Assembly: GCA_017694955.1 (NCBI GenBank)
Contig: JADIMC010000034.1
Span: forward strand, 1 to 44,935
Reading direction: 5' to 3'
Origin: Candidatus Limisoma faecipullorum
GTDB taxonomy: Bacteria > Bacteroidota > Bacteroidia > Bacteroidales > Muribaculaceae
Length of the DNA: 44,935 nt
Part shown: one piece after another, positions 26,299-34,611 of the stretch
Numbering within the stretch: the stretch's first letter is position 1
Layout of the letters: each line of letters begins with the position of its first letter
Translations under genes and position numbers: made by a program
The notes under the pieces: generated by a model
Told to the model about the DNA's origin: nothing
Seen by the model: the letters and a program-made list of their open reading frames with translations, nothing else
Databases searched by the model: none

Positions 26299-26766
26299 AT
26301 GCCTGCCGTTTGTGTCAGTATCGGTTCGAATCTTGGCGACCGCAGCGCAAATCTGCGGTTCGCCATAGAAAAAATACGCAAGCTGGCAGACGGACGCATC
26401 AACGTATCATCTGTCTATGAATCAGAAGCATGGGGTTATCATTCAGATAACCCCTTTTATAATGTTGCCGCTATTTTCGAGTCGGAAACAGACCCGGAAT
26501 CATTGCTTGACCGTCTCCAAAACATCGAAAGGGAAGCCGGAAGCGGAAGCCACCGCGACAAGGAAGGGAATTATACAGACAGGATTCTCGACATCGACAT
26601 CATTTTCATTGGCGACAAAGTGATAAACGGCAGAAGGCTGACTGTCCCCCATCCAAGAATGACAGAACGCGATTTCGTGCTTGTCCCTGTCTCGGAGCTG
26701 TCGCCGGAATGGCGGCATCCGCTGACGGGACTTACCGTGACCGAAATGCTGCGACAGATAAAATGA
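26299..26766 (+). CDS. folK: 6-hydroxymethyl-7,8-dihydropterin pyrophosphokinase
   Basis: Predicted 155-residue cytoplasmic folate enzyme that pyrophosphorylates hydroxymethyl-dihydropterin with ATP. Hallmarks: VSIGSNLGDRSANL, SSVYESEAWG, NPFYNVAAIFES, DRILDIDIIF and VPHPRMTERDFVLVP. The length is typical for a single-domain HPPK. The start chosen is the ATG at 26299. An in-frame TTG at 26290 overlaps the infB stop and is possible. It is co-transcribed with infB, so folate synthesis is tied to the translation operon. Confidence 0.95.
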   Translation: MPAVCVSIGSNLGDRSANLRFAIEKIRKLADGRINVSSVYESEAWGYHSDNPFYNVAAIFESETDPESLLDRLQNIEREAGSGSHRDKEGNYTDRILDIDIIFIGDKVINGRRLTVPHPRMTERDFVLVPVSELSPEWRHPLTGLTVTEMLRQIK

Positions 26767-26840
26767 CATATCGGACATTAATGCTTCTTAAATTGACAGC
26801 ATATGCAATACAATGCAATCCCTGATATCTTTTTTATATC

Positions 26841-26848
26841 TAAATTTG
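26841..26848 (+). promoter_or_regulatory. -7 element of the dusB unit
   Basis: TAAATTTG, 63 bases before the dusB ATG in the 145-base gap after folK; no clear -33. Confidence 0.4.
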
Positions 26849-26911
26849 CATTGTGTATTCAAAACCAGGCCCCTTTGAACAAACGTAAGAAAAGCAGCGT
26901 TTATTAAAAAA

Positions 26912-27898
26912 ATGAAGATAGGCACCGTTGACTTGGGCGAACGCCCAGTATTGCTTGCTCCTATGGAGGACGTGACCGACCCCTCGTTCCGGCTAATTTG
27001 CAAAGAACAAGGAGCAGATATGGTATATACCGAATTCGTGTCGTGCGATGCGTTGGTACGCAATATCAACAGCACCGTGCGCAAGCTCCATACATCGGAT
27101 GCGGAGCGGCCGGTAGCCATACAGATCTACGGGAAGGAGGTAGAGCCGATGGTGCGTGCCGCCGAAATAGCCGAGCAGGCAGGTCCCGACGTGATCGACA
27201 TCAATTTCGGATGCCCGGTGAAAAAAGTAGCATCGAAAGGAGCGGGAGCAGGAATGCTGCGCGATGTGCCGAGAATGCTTGCCATAACACGGGCAGTGGT
27301 AAATGCCGTTAAACTCCCGGTAACCGTCAAGACACGGCTCGGCTGGGATTGCGAAAACAAGATTATCACCACCCTTGCCGAACAATTGCAGGATTGCGGG
27401 ATACGGGCACTGACCATACACGGACGCACACGCAGCCAACTGTACAACGGTGAGGCTGACTGGACTCTGATAGGAGAAGTGAAAGCCAACCCGCGCATCT
27501 CAATTCCAATAATCGGGAACGGAGACATTACCTCCCCCGAGAAACTTGCGGAATACTACCAGCGCTACGGCGTTGACGGCATAATGGTGGGCAGGGCGGC
27601 TATCGGGGCGCCATGGATATTCAGGGAAATGAAATATTTCCTGCGACACGGGCACAGAATGCCGGAAATACCGGCAAAGGAAAAGATGTCGCTGTTGCGC
27701 CGACAGATAGACGAGAGCATCGGACGCATCGACGAATATCGCGGCATACTCCATATCCGCCGGCATCTTGCAGCTTCACCACTGTTCAAAGGCATACCCG
27801 ATTTCCGGGCCACACGCATAGCGATGCTTCAGGCAAAGACACGCGATGAGCTTGAAAACGTGCTTGAAAAAATAGAAAAAGAATATTTACACATCTAA
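26912..27898 (+). CDS. dusB: tRNA-dihydrouridine synthase
   Basis: Predicted 328-residue FMN enzyme reducing uridines in the tRNA D loop. The N-terminal TIM barrel has LLAPMEDVTDPSFR, MVYTEFVSCDAL, and INFGCPVKKVASKGAGAGML with the catalytic cysteine near residue 97. TIHGRTRSQLYNGEADW and IIGNGDI bind the phosphate. A helical C-terminal domain follows. The MEDVTD variant and length fit the DusB group, but the exact uridine target cannot be assigned. Gene order dusB, GIN protein, flippase with gaps of 14 and 8 bases suggests one transcript. Confidence 0.93.
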   Translation: MKIGTVDLGERPVLLAPMEDVTDPSFRLICKEQGADMVYTEFVSCDALVRNINSTVRKLHTSDAERPVAIQIYGKEVEPMVRAAEIAEQAGPDVIDINFGCPVKKVASKGAGAGMLRDVPRMLAITRAVVNAVKLPVTVKTRLGWDCENKIITTLAEQLQDCGIRALTIHGRTRSQLYNGEADWTLIGEVKANPRISIPIIGNGDITSPEKLAEYYQRYGVDGIMVGRAAIGAPWIFREMKYFLRHGHRMPEIPAKEKMSLLRRQIDESIGRIDEYRGILHIRRHLAASPLFKGIPDFRATRIAMLQAKTRDELENVLEKIEKEYLHI

Positions 27899-27912
27899 AA
27901 GCAACTATCAAT

Positions 27913-28797
27913 ATGAAAAAGTCATCCTTATTACTAATGGCTTTTGCTTCCATGGCAGCCGCACTGAATGCAGAGACCTACAAAATCCCGGTAGGGGAAT
28001 TCAACGAACTGGTACTCAACGACAAATTGAATGTCGTATATTCCACCAATCCCGATTCGGTGGGATTTGTAGTGTTCGACACGAAACCGGAATACGCGTC
28101 CTACATAATGACGGAAAGCACAAAAGGAAAGCTGAAGATACAATTGGCGCAGGAAGCTCAAAAAGCCGACGACCTGCCCACCGTGTATGCTTATTCCACA
28201 TTCCTGTCGAAAGTGGAGAACTGGAGGGAAGGCAACGTCACAATAAAGGAGATAAAACCGGCTTCTGCCATAACACTCTCCACCCAGGGAAATGGCAATA
28301 TCACCGCATACGGGCTCGATGCGACATCCATCAGCCTGAAAGTGCAGACCGGAAAGGGATTCATAAAAGCCACAGGCAAATGCCGCTCGCTTGAACTATA
28401 TACCATCGGTGCAGGCTCCATCGATGCCTATGGAATCGCAGCACAGGAAATCGACTGCCGCGTCACCGGAACAGGCTCCGTATATTGCACACCGTCGGAA
28501 AAACTGAAAATACGCGGGCTCGGCACAGGCAAGGTATATTACAACGGAAATCCGGCAAAGATTGAGAAAAGCGGACTCACAACGGTCAAAGCCATTAAGT
28601 CAGAAGGAGAGCCCGCACAGGAAGCCGAAGAAGAGACCAAGCAACCCGTGAAGAACGAAGCGCCTCAAGCTACGCCGCAGGTAATCGACGACGTATTCGA
28701 GGACAACGCCACTTCCTCGGAACGGAAACCGGTCAGAAGACCGAAAACCGGCGAGCCCGAATCACCGGCTACCATCTCCGAACCTGAAAGCATCTGA
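27913..28797 (+). CDS. Exported GIN-domain (DUF2807) protein
   Basis: Predicted 294 residues with a signal peptide (about 1-20, ending LNAE). The body (30-225) is a right-handed beta-solenoid-like DUF2807 region with short Gly-rich turns: TQGNGNITAYGLD, QTGKGFIKATGK, TIGAGSIDAYGIA, and GTGSVYCTPSE, spaced about 20 residues apart. The tail from about 225 is disordered and rich in Glu, Pro and Lys, ending in SEPESI. Members are secreted or periplasmic; function is not established. A partial relative lies at 44346-44935. Confidence 0.82.
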   Translation: MKKSSLLLMAFASMAAALNAETYKIPVGEFNELVLNDKLNVVYSTNPDSVGFVVFDTKPEYASYIMTESTKGKLKIQLAQEAQKADDLPTVYAYSTFLSKVENWREGNVTIKEIKPASAITLSTQGNGNITAYGLDATSISLKVQTGKGFIKATGKCRSLELYTIGAGSIDAYGIAAQEIDCRVTGTGSVYCTPSEKLKIRGLGTGKVYYNGNPAKIEKSGLTTVKAIKSEGEPAQEAEEETKQPVKNEAPQATPQVIDDVFEDNATSSERKPVRRPKTGEPESPATISEPESI

Positions 28798-28805
28798 TAG
28801 GGCTT

Positions 28806-30260
28806 ATGGCTGAAGCGGACATAAAACTGCGCACGGCGCGTACTTTGAAATGGAACACCATCGACAAGTTCGCGTCGCAGCTGCTTTATGCCGTCACGGG
28901 CGTAGTGCTCGCCAATCTGCTGTCAAAAGAAGATTTCGGGCTGGTAGGGGCGATGCTCGTTTTCCAGTCGTTTGCTTCGCTTTTCGTCGATAGCGGCTTC
29001 TCAAGCGCGCTAATACAAAAAAAATCGCCTACAGAGACCGACTACTGCACCGTACTGTGGTTCAATCTCGCCATGAGCGTGGCAATCTATGCCGTACTAT
29101 GGTTCTGTGCGCCGCTGATAGCATCGGCTTTCAACGACGGGAGGCTCGTGTGGCTGTCGCGCGCGATGTTCCTGTCGTTCATAATCAATGCCACCGCCAT
29201 CGTGCAGACCAACCGCCTGATGAAGCAGATGACCGTGCAGAAAATAGCCATAAGCAACACCGTCGGGCTCATCATATCCGGCGCAGCCGGAATATGGCTT
29301 GCCGTAGCCGGCTATGGGGCATGGGCCATAGTATGGCAGACGCTGATTCTTTCGTTCGTAAAGTCGGCGTTCCTGTGGGCTACCACAGGATGGATTCCGC
29401 GACACCGTTTCTGCCTCAAATCCCTGAAATCGGTGTTCGCCGTAGGAAGCGGGGTGATGGCAAGCTCTTTCCTCAACACCGTGTCGCTCAACATCTATTC
29501 ATTCATAATAGGCGCATACTACAACCTTGCGAAACTTGGATGCTACACACAAGCCGATAAATGGAGCAAGATGGGGATAATGTCGTTCTCGCAGATACTC
29601 ACCTCATCGTTCCTGCCGGTGCTTAGCGGATTTCAGGACAACAAGGAAAGGCTGCTCGGTGCAATGTCGAAAATGAACAAATTCACTGCCTATCTCGCCT
29701 TTCCCGCAATGCTGCTGCTTGTCACTGCCTCCCGACCCATATTCCATATCCTGTTCGGCACGAAATGGGACGAGGCGATAATAATGTTCCAGATACTTTG
29801 CGCACGGGGCATATTCTTGATTCTCACATCACTCTACAACAACTACATACTCGCCATCGGACGGGCAAAAGCGCTCGTGGAATACGAAATAGTGAAAGAC
29901 GTGCTTATGGTGACCGCAATATTCGTCACCATCCGTATGGGCGTAACTGCCATGATCTGGGGACAACTCATAGCCTCTGCAATATTCTATGCATATTCCG
30001 TGATAGTCACAGCAAGGCTTACAGGCTACCGTGCCGCACGAATCACCGCCGATATCATCCCCTATGCAGCAACCGCAGCCGCAACCGTGGTCCTGGCATG
30101 GCTCACAGGCAATGCCATAGCCAACGACTGGCTCAATCTGCTTTGCCAGACAGCCATCTGCATAGCCGCCTATTACGCAGCCAACCGATTACGCAGCCAG
30201 TCCGTGCAACAGGAAGTGCTAAGTTATGCCCTCGGACGCTTCCGCCGCAAAAACGCCTGA
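28806..30260 (+). CDS. Wzx-like polysaccharide flippase (MOP superfamily)
   Basis: Predicted 484-residue inner-membrane protein with about twelve to fourteen helices. The opening TLKWNTIDKFASQLLYAVTG and LSKEDFGLVGAML match the polysaccharide transport (PST/Wzx) branch, as does GCYTQADKWSKM. Such proteins flip lipid-linked oligosaccharide repeats across the inner membrane for capsule or O-antigen. No glycosyltransferase cluster surrounds it, so the substrate is unclear. It starts eight bases after the GIN-protein stop. Confidence 0.88.
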   Translation: MAEADIKLRTARTLKWNTIDKFASQLLYAVTGVVLANLLSKEDFGLVGAMLVFQSFASLFVDSGFSSALIQKKSPTETDYCTVLWFNLAMSVAIYAVLWFCAPLIASAFNDGRLVWLSRAMFLSFIINATAIVQTNRLMKQMTVQKIAISNTVGLIISGAAGIWLAVAGYGAWAIVWQTLILSFVKSAFLWATTGWIPRHRFCLKSLKSVFAVGSGVMASSFLNTVSLNIYSFIIGAYYNLAKLGCYTQADKWSKMGIMSFSQILTSSFLPVLSGFQDNKERLLGAMSKMNKFTAYLAFPAMLLLVTASRPIFHILFGTKWDEAIIMFQILCARGIFLILTSLYNNYILAIGRAKALVEYEIVKDVLMVTAIFVTIRMGVTAMIWGQLIASAIFYAYSVIVTARLTGYRAARITADIIPYAATAAATVVLAWLTGNAIANDWLNLLCQTAICIAAYYAANRLRSQSVQQEVLSYALGRFRRKNA

Positions 30261-30342
30261 CAGTATGTTTTATAACACACCGTAGAATTTGCTTTTCGCC
30301 GTACAAATCCTTAAATTCACGGCGTTGATAAATCCATTGTCT

Positions 30343-30796
30343 ATGAAAGCCCTGCTCATAACAGCATTTCAGGCCGACAACCCGATAAACGCCATCGACC
30401 CCGACAGAAATAATGATGGCCATTTGCAGGAATTTCAAATGAGACATGAAGAGGCTGATTCATATTTTGCAGACCCTGAATTAAAAAAATGCAAGTGGAA
30501 TAACCACAGGAGAGACAGGTAAATTGGGAGTGACTCTTTTGCCGGGGAAAGGGGAAAGTGGGGTAAATTCTATTTCAAAAAATGTAATAGACATATACAT
30601 CAATGCGAAACTCTCAACTATTGGGAAGGCAGAGACTTTCAGTCATGAAGGTTATGGCCATACAATTATGTATATAAATACCTTAGACCGAACAAAATCA
30701 GGCCATATAATAAAAGGAAACAGGGATGTGAATATAGAATTATTGAACCGTATCATCAAATCGAGGAAAGAAACAATTAAAAACATAAAAAGATAA
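30343..30796 (+). pseudogene. Remnant Rhs tip with HExxGH metallopeptidase-like toxin end, frame broken at an A7 run
   Basis: The first frame from the ATG at 30343 reads ADNPINAIDPDRNNDGH, close to the NPxxxxDPDG ending of the Rhs core, and runs to DPELKKC. The continuation, ASGITTGETGKLGVTLLPGKG, is in the next frame and extends upstream of any good start codon. The two join if one A is removed from AAAAAAA at 30483-30489. The second part ends as a metallopeptidase-like domain with SHEGYGHTIMY, a zinc-binding HExxGH pattern. The rest of the Rhs protein is missing. So this is a displaced C-terminal toxin module, dead, switched off by an indel, or expressed by slippage. Its stop overlaps the next gene's start (TAATG). 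Confidence 0.65.
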
Positions 30797-31365
30797 TGAA
30801 ATATTTGTTGACAACAATAACATTATATGTTATAGCAATTGTTTCTGTTGCCCAAAACATAGAAGTGGCAACTGAGACATATGCTATAGGAGATAGTATT
30901 ATATATCAAGTAGCGTATAAAATAAAAAATAACAACAAAGAATCAATCTGGATTTGGTTTGACAAAGAAAATTCTCAATCAGGATTGTCAGGAGAAGACA
31001 AAGCAAGAAAACATTTTATGAAAAGGATGAACCCCCAAGAACCATCCCCACCTATTTTACAAATTTATATGGATGCAAATGTAGAAAATGCAATATGCTC
31101 TATACCTGATTTCTTTATTACAGTAATTCCTCCTGATGAAACGTTTAGGTTTTATATAATTGCTGATAATTTTAAACGGAATTTTATTGACAAGGAAATA
31201 GCAACTTTTATGAAATCGAAGTTATGCTTCGTAAATGAGTCGGACATTGCAAAGTTTTCTGAAAATTTATTGGACGATTCTGTTTATAAGTTATTTATAT
31301 ATAAAAGTGATGCAATTTGTTTAGAATGGGATGTTTTAAAAACAGTATTATCAAACAATGATTGA
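30796..31365 (+). CDS. Exported hypothetical protein, candidate immunity partner of the Rhs toxin end
   Basis: Predicted 189 residues, signal peptide at 1-20 (LTTITLYVIAIVSVAQ), then a mostly beta-strand mature part (YAIGDSIIYQVAYKIKNNN, ETFRFYIIADNF). I do not recognise the family. The ATG overlaps the stop of the toxin-like frame by one base, the arrangement expected of a toxin-immunity pair. A periplasmic immunity protein would fit a toxin active outside the cytoplasm. The gene is visibly much richer in A and T than the flanking housekeeping genes, consistent with recent acquisition. Confidence 0.6.
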   Translation: MKYLLTTITLYVIAIVSVAQNIEVATETYAIGDSIIYQVAYKIKNNNKESIWIWFDKENSQSGLSGEDKARKHFMKRMNPQEPSPPILQIYMDANVENAICSIPDFFITVIPPDETFRFYIIADNFKRNFIDKEIATFMKSKLCFVNESDIAKFSENLLDDSVYKLFIYKSDAICLEWDVLKTVLSNND

Positions 31366-31368
31366 CGT

Positions 31369-31731
31369 ATGAAAAATATAATATGTTTAATTTTACCGTC
31401 ATTATTCCTATTGTTGCCGGGATGCACGCACAACATAGTCTATTTGGAGGTGATGGACGATTCCTCCTTGGTTGACATAATAGAGAAAGGCGATGTGCAA
31501 AAATACGATTGGTTGAGTCTTCATTCGTTGTATTCCGGTTGGGAGGACGAAGAAAGCCGTTGCGCCGCATACAGTTTCATAATGGCAGAATGCTATGGCT
31601 ACGAGCCAGCATACGGCAAGATGGTCGATTATTTGTCGAACGACAGCAATTATATCGAGAAGAAAAACGGACTGGAATTGCTGGAAAGATACCGCAAACT
31701 GCAAAGTGAAGCAAGTAAAAACAAAAAATAA
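31369..31731 (+). CDS. Small lipoprotein with MAECYGYEPAYGK motif
   Basis: Predicted 120-residue lipoprotein. Signal peptide ends in the lipobox LLPGC (Cys19). The mature protein is helical with AAYSFIMAECYGYEPAYGKMVDYL. The same pattern recurs in the 140-residue lipoprotein at 31914, so the two are paralogues. The family is unknown to me. It lies three bases after the candidate immunity gene and seems part of one transcript from the Rhs remnant to 32640. Confidence 0.7.
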   Translation: MKNIICLILPSLFLLLPGCTHNIVYLEVMDDSSLVDIIEKGDVQKYDWLSLHSLYSGWEDEESRCAAYSFIMAECYGYEPAYGKMVDYLSNDSNYIEKKNGLELLERYRKLQSEASKNKK

Positions 31732-31737
31732 CGAAAT

Positions 31738-31917
31738 ATGAAGAAGTTTGTAATTGCAATAATTGCATTGTTGGCTATGTCGTCCTGCTGGAAAAAACAA
31801 GAGTGGGTCATAATAAGCGCGGAAAGAACGGAATCAGTGGAAACTAACGATTCCATACGGCAAAACCGGGAGTCTCGAACCGAGGCAGTAAATCAAAAAA
31901 GCAATCAAGACAGATGA
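31738..31917 (+). CDS. Very small lipoprotein (59 residues)
   Basis: ATG at 31738, stop TGA at 31915-31917. A signal peptide (MKKFVIAIIALLAMSSC) ends in a lipobox with Cys17, then a short charged mature part rich in Glu, Arg and Asn. Its stop overlaps the next ATG in ATGA at 31914-31917, so translation is likely coupled. No family is recognised. It is too short to place by homology but the lipobox and the tight spacing support a real gene. Confidence 0.65.
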   Translation: MKKFVIAIIALLAMSSCWKKQEWVIISAERTESVETNDSIRQNRESRTEAVNQKSNQDR

Positions 31918-32336
31918 AAACGCAGCCGTTTTTGAAATATGCCGTATTAATCTTAATAGTAGCGGCCACACTTTCATGCACGAAAGAAACATGGATAAAC
32001 AACGATGGGACGGAAGTGTCGAAGATAACACATACGGCATTGGATTCCATAAAATTTGCTGTTGTGGAATACGGCGACACCGCTGCCTTCAAGGAATTGA
32101 CGTCATTGTATGAGGAAAAGAAAAACTTCAATTTCTATCCTTATGCTTTAGTGATGGCGAAATGGTATGGCTACGAACCTGCCGACTATTACGTTTATCG
32201 CAGCCTGATGGACCGTGACACCCTTGATACCCATTTACGTAACATAGCTGCAAAGTATTTTCAAAAAGCCGTCGAGAACGGCGATACCGCTGCCATTGCC
32301 GAGATGCGTAAAACCAACGCTGCAAAACAAAAATAA
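31914..32336 (+). CDS. Lipoprotein, paralogue of the one at 31369
   Basis: Predicted 140 residues. Signal peptide at 1-22 with lipobox ATLSC. The mature part has YALVMAKWYGYEPADYYVYRSL, matching the MAxxYGYEPA segment of the 120-residue lipoprotein, and TPR/SEL1-like spacing of helices (AAKYFQKAVENGDTAAIAEM). Function unknown. The ATG lies within the stop of the 59-residue gene. The duplication within one cluster suggests that these helical lipoproteins serve related roles, perhaps as further immunity-type proteins; that is inference. Confidence 0.7.
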   Translation: MKTQPFLKYAVLILIVAATLSCTKETWINNDGTEVSKITHTALDSIKFAVVEYGDTAAFKELTSLYEEKKNFNFYPYALVMAKWYGYEPADYYVYRSLMDRDTLDTHLRNIAAKYFQKAVENGDTAAIAEMRKTNAAKQK

Positions 32337-32358
32337 AGCAGCCATCTATTTCACGGTT

Positions 32359-32640
32359 ATGAAAGATTATTTCCTCAACATCCTGAAAGTCCTTTCACGA
32401 TGTCTCCTGACAGTCGGGAATTTCTGGATTAGTAAAAAAGAGTACATTGTGGGAGCCATATTGTCGCTGGTCTGGGCATTATGCTTCATCACCGACCTTA
32501 TCAACAGCCACGACATAATCTATGCCCTGAAAGAATCGTGGATTCTACTGGCAACAGCTCTTTTTGCTTTTCTTGCCGGTTATTTGATGAGCCACGTGTT
32601 TTTTATCGATTTTTCCAAGGGAAACAAGAATAATGAATAA
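32359..32640 (+). CDS. Small two-helix membrane protein
   Basis: Predicted 93 residues with two membrane helices (about 30-50, IVGAILSLVWALCFI; and 62-82, WILLATALFAFLAGYL) and a basic C-terminus. No family recognised. The ATG at 32359 is used because the upstream extension to 32296 overlaps the preceding gene. It is the last gene of the accessory island, convergent with cdd. Confidence 0.6.
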   Translation: MKDYFLNILKVLSRCLLTVGNFWISKKEYIVGAILSLVWALCFITDLINSHDIIYALKESWILLATALFAFLAGYLMSHVFFIDFSKGNKNNE

Positions 32641-32689
32641 AATTCTCTGCCCATCCCGGACCGGCGCAACCAGACAAAACGTACAACGG

Positions 32690-33160
32690 TCAGAAACTGT
32701 CGAACTGGAGAGGGAGCAGGGCAGTAATGCCGTTGACGACATAGACGCACTTCTCGCCGTAGAGATAGATTTTTATCGGGCGTCCTCCAAACTTCTCATA
32801 TTCAAGAATTGCCTGACGGCACGCTCCGCACGGAGTGACAGGATTTTCCGTGAATTTCCCGTCCGAGCTTGCGGCGATGGCAAGCTTTTCAAACCGAGCT
32901 TCCGGATATTTGGAATGGGCATAGAAAATTGTGGTGCGTTCAGCGCATGTACTTGTCGGAAAAGCAGCGTTCTCCTGATTCGAGCCGCAAACAATCTTAC
33001 CATTCGAAAGAAGCAGTGCCGCGCCGACATGGAATTTGCTATACGGCGCATACGACTTTTCCGTCATCGCCTTCGCCTTATCGACTAAAATTTTATCCTC
33101 CTCAACAAGCTCCGAATAATCGCAAACTTGTATATTTGTAATGATTTTCAGTTCTTTCAT
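32690..33160 (-). CDS. cdd: Cytidine deaminase
   Basis: Predicted 156-residue zinc enzyme converting cytidine and deoxycytidine to uridines. Zinc and catalytic motifs are TCAERT (Cys, Glu) and PCGACRQ. SYAPYSKFHVGAALL and GSNQENAAFP form the substrate site. Length fits the homotetrameric type. The ATG at 33160 is chosen; an upstream in-frame start at 33250 would run through its own promoter and add a hydrophobic stretch that is only the reverse of the next gene's signal peptide. The start codons of cdd and the divergent glucosaminidase gene are 13 bases apart. Confidence 0.93.
   Translation of the reverse strand: MKELKIITNIQVCDYSELVEEDKILVDKAKAMTEKSYAPYSKFHVGAALLLSNGKIVCGSNQENAAFPTSTCAERTTIFYAHSKYPEARFEKLAIAASSDGKFTENPVTPCGACRQAILEYEKFGGRPIKIYLYGEKCVYVVNGITALLPLQFDSF
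33131..33138 (+). promoter_or_regulatory. -7 element of the glucosaminidase gene, inside cdd
   Basis: TATATTTG, 36 bases before the ATG at 33174, lying within the first codons of cdd on the other strand. No clear -33 TTG. Confidence 0.45.
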
Positions 33161-33173
33161 AAACAAAAGACAA

Positions 33174-34148
33174 ATGAATACCAACGTGTGCAAATATACA
33201 GATTTTTTCAAAAAGGCAAGTTTTTGCATATCAATATTTTTATTGCCCATAATGGCAGCTGGCCAATCACTGTCGGCCGACTATCTCGCATACATCGAGC
33301 AATACAGGGAGACCGCCGTGCGCCAGCAACAGGAATACGGCATCCCGGCAAGCATCACCCTAGCGCAAGGATTGCTCGAAAGCGGGGCGGGGCAGTCGCG
33401 GCTTGCCACCGAAGGCAACAATCATTTCGGAATAAAATGCCACAACACCTGGAAAGGCGACGGCATATATATGGACGACGACGAAAAAGGGGAGTGCTTC
33501 CGCAAATACGGCAACGCCGCCGAATCGTTCGAAGACCACGCCCGGTTTCTGAAACGCAAGCGCTACGAGCCGCTGTTCAGCCTCGACGTGACCGACTACA
33601 AAGGATGGGCAAACGGACTGAAGAAATGCGGATATGCCACCGACCCGCGCTATGCGTCGAAACTGATAAGCATCATCGAGCTATATTCCCTCGACGAATA
33701 CGACACCGGACAACCGATAATAGCCAGCCGCAAGCATCTGGAAGGCGACGAGTCGCTCGAGCATTCCATCGACATGGAAATAATCAACGAATTCAAGCTC
33801 ACGCATAAGATACGCCGCAAATGGGGGCTGCATTACGTCACCGCCTACGACGGCGACACTCCTGACGACATAGCCGACGAATTCGGCATAAAGGAACGCA
33901 AATTGCGCTCCTACAACGACCTGCCGCGCCGTGGCGACCAGCAATTCAAGGAAGGCGATATGATATATCTGCAGGAAAAGAACGAGGAAGCCCCGGAAGG
34001 CCACAGCACCTATACCGTGCGCCGTGGTGACACGCTCCGGTCGATTGCCATGCGCTACGGCATCAGGCTTGAGTCGCTGCTCAGGATGAACCGTATGAAA
34101 AAAGACGACGTGCTTCCAGCCGGCGCGACCATACGCCTGCGGAAATAA
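33174..34148 (+). CDS. Secreted N-acetylglucosaminidase with two LysM domains
   Basis: Predicted 324 residues with a signal peptide (core FCISIFLLPIMAAGQ). The glucosaminidase domain (about 35-175) has ASITLAQGLLESGAGQSRLA with the probable catalytic Glu, NNHFGIKCH and ESFEDHARFL. Two LysM domains follow: about 220-270 (YDGDTPDDIADEFGI) and 278-324 (YTVRRGDTLRSIAMRYGI). It cleaves peptidoglycan between GlcNAc and MurNAc during growth or division. Fragments would suit NamZ. The ATG at 33174 is used; the in-frame ATG at 33141 would overlap cdd further. Confidence 0.93.
   Translation: MNTNVCKYTDFFKKASFCISIFLLPIMAAGQSLSADYLAYIEQYRETAVRQQQEYGIPASITLAQGLLESGAGQSRLATEGNNHFGIKCHNTWKGDGIYMDDDEKGECFRKYGNAAESFEDHARFLKRKRYEPLFSLDVTDYKGWANGLKKCGYATDPRYASKLISIIELYSLDEYDTGQPIIASRKHLEGDESLEHSIDMEIINEFKLTHKIRRKWGLHYVTAYDGDTPDDIADEFGIKERKLRSYNDLPRRGDQQFKEGDMIYLQEKNEEAPEGHSTYTVRRGDTLRSIAMRYGIRLESLLRMNRMKKDDVLPAGATIRLRK
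33191..33219 (-). promoter_or_regulatory. Promoter of cdd, inside the glucosaminidase gene
   Basis: On the minus strand TTG at 33219-33217, 18 bases, TATATTTG at 33198-33191; leader to the cdd ATG about 25 bases. It lies within the signal-peptide codons of the divergent gene. Confidence 0.6.
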
Positions 34149-34209
34149 ATCCGCATATGCAACAGTAAAAAAACTTGTATAAAAAACTTGAAAAAATACG
34201 GTGATTCTA

Positions 34210-34241
34210 TTGTTTGCTAAATAATAAAATCACTAAATTTG
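34210..34241 (+). promoter_or_regulatory. Promoter of the three-helix membrane protein gene
   Basis: TTG at 34210-34212, 21 bases, TAAATTTG at 34234-34241; leader about 11-15 bases before the ATG at 34260. Confidence 0.6.
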
Positions 34242-34259
34242 TACGTTGATACTCCATTT

Positions 34260-34565
34260 ATGACAAAACCCATCCAAAACCGCAATGGAAACGAGCAAGG
34301 GAGCAGGCGAATGCCTTGGTGGATAATCCTGCTGGTGACGGTGAGCATCCTTCCCGTATTGACCTGGCCGGCATATATGCGCCAGTTTGATTTCACTATG
34401 GACGAAAACCACGAGCACTATCTGCTGATTGCCTATCTTTTCCCGATTTATATAGTGGTATGCGGCTTCCTTGCATACAAATGCTACCCCGTACGCAAAG
34501 AAGTGACCTACATATTGCTCGTGCTGATGTGGCTGTCGTATGGAGCGGCTTTTTTTCTGAAATGA
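34260..34565 (+). CDS. Small membrane protein with three helices
   Basis: Predicted 101 residues: a charged N-terminus (about 1-20), then three hydrophobic segments (WWIILLVTVSILPVLTW, LLIAYLFPIYIVVCGFLA, YILLVLMWLSYGAAFFL). No family recognised. The ATG at 34260 follows a good promoter; an in-frame TTG at 34239 overlaps the -7 element. ald begins 46 bases after its stop, in the same direction. Confidence 0.65.
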   Translation: MTKPIQNRNGNEQGSRRMPWWIILLVTVSILPVLTWPAYMRQFDFTMDENHEHYLLIAYLFPIYIVVCGFLAYKCYPVRKEVTYILLVLMWLSYGAAFFLK

Positions 34566-34611
34566 TATTACAAACCTATATTAATAAACAACCAATAAAA
34601 TCTCAAGAACT

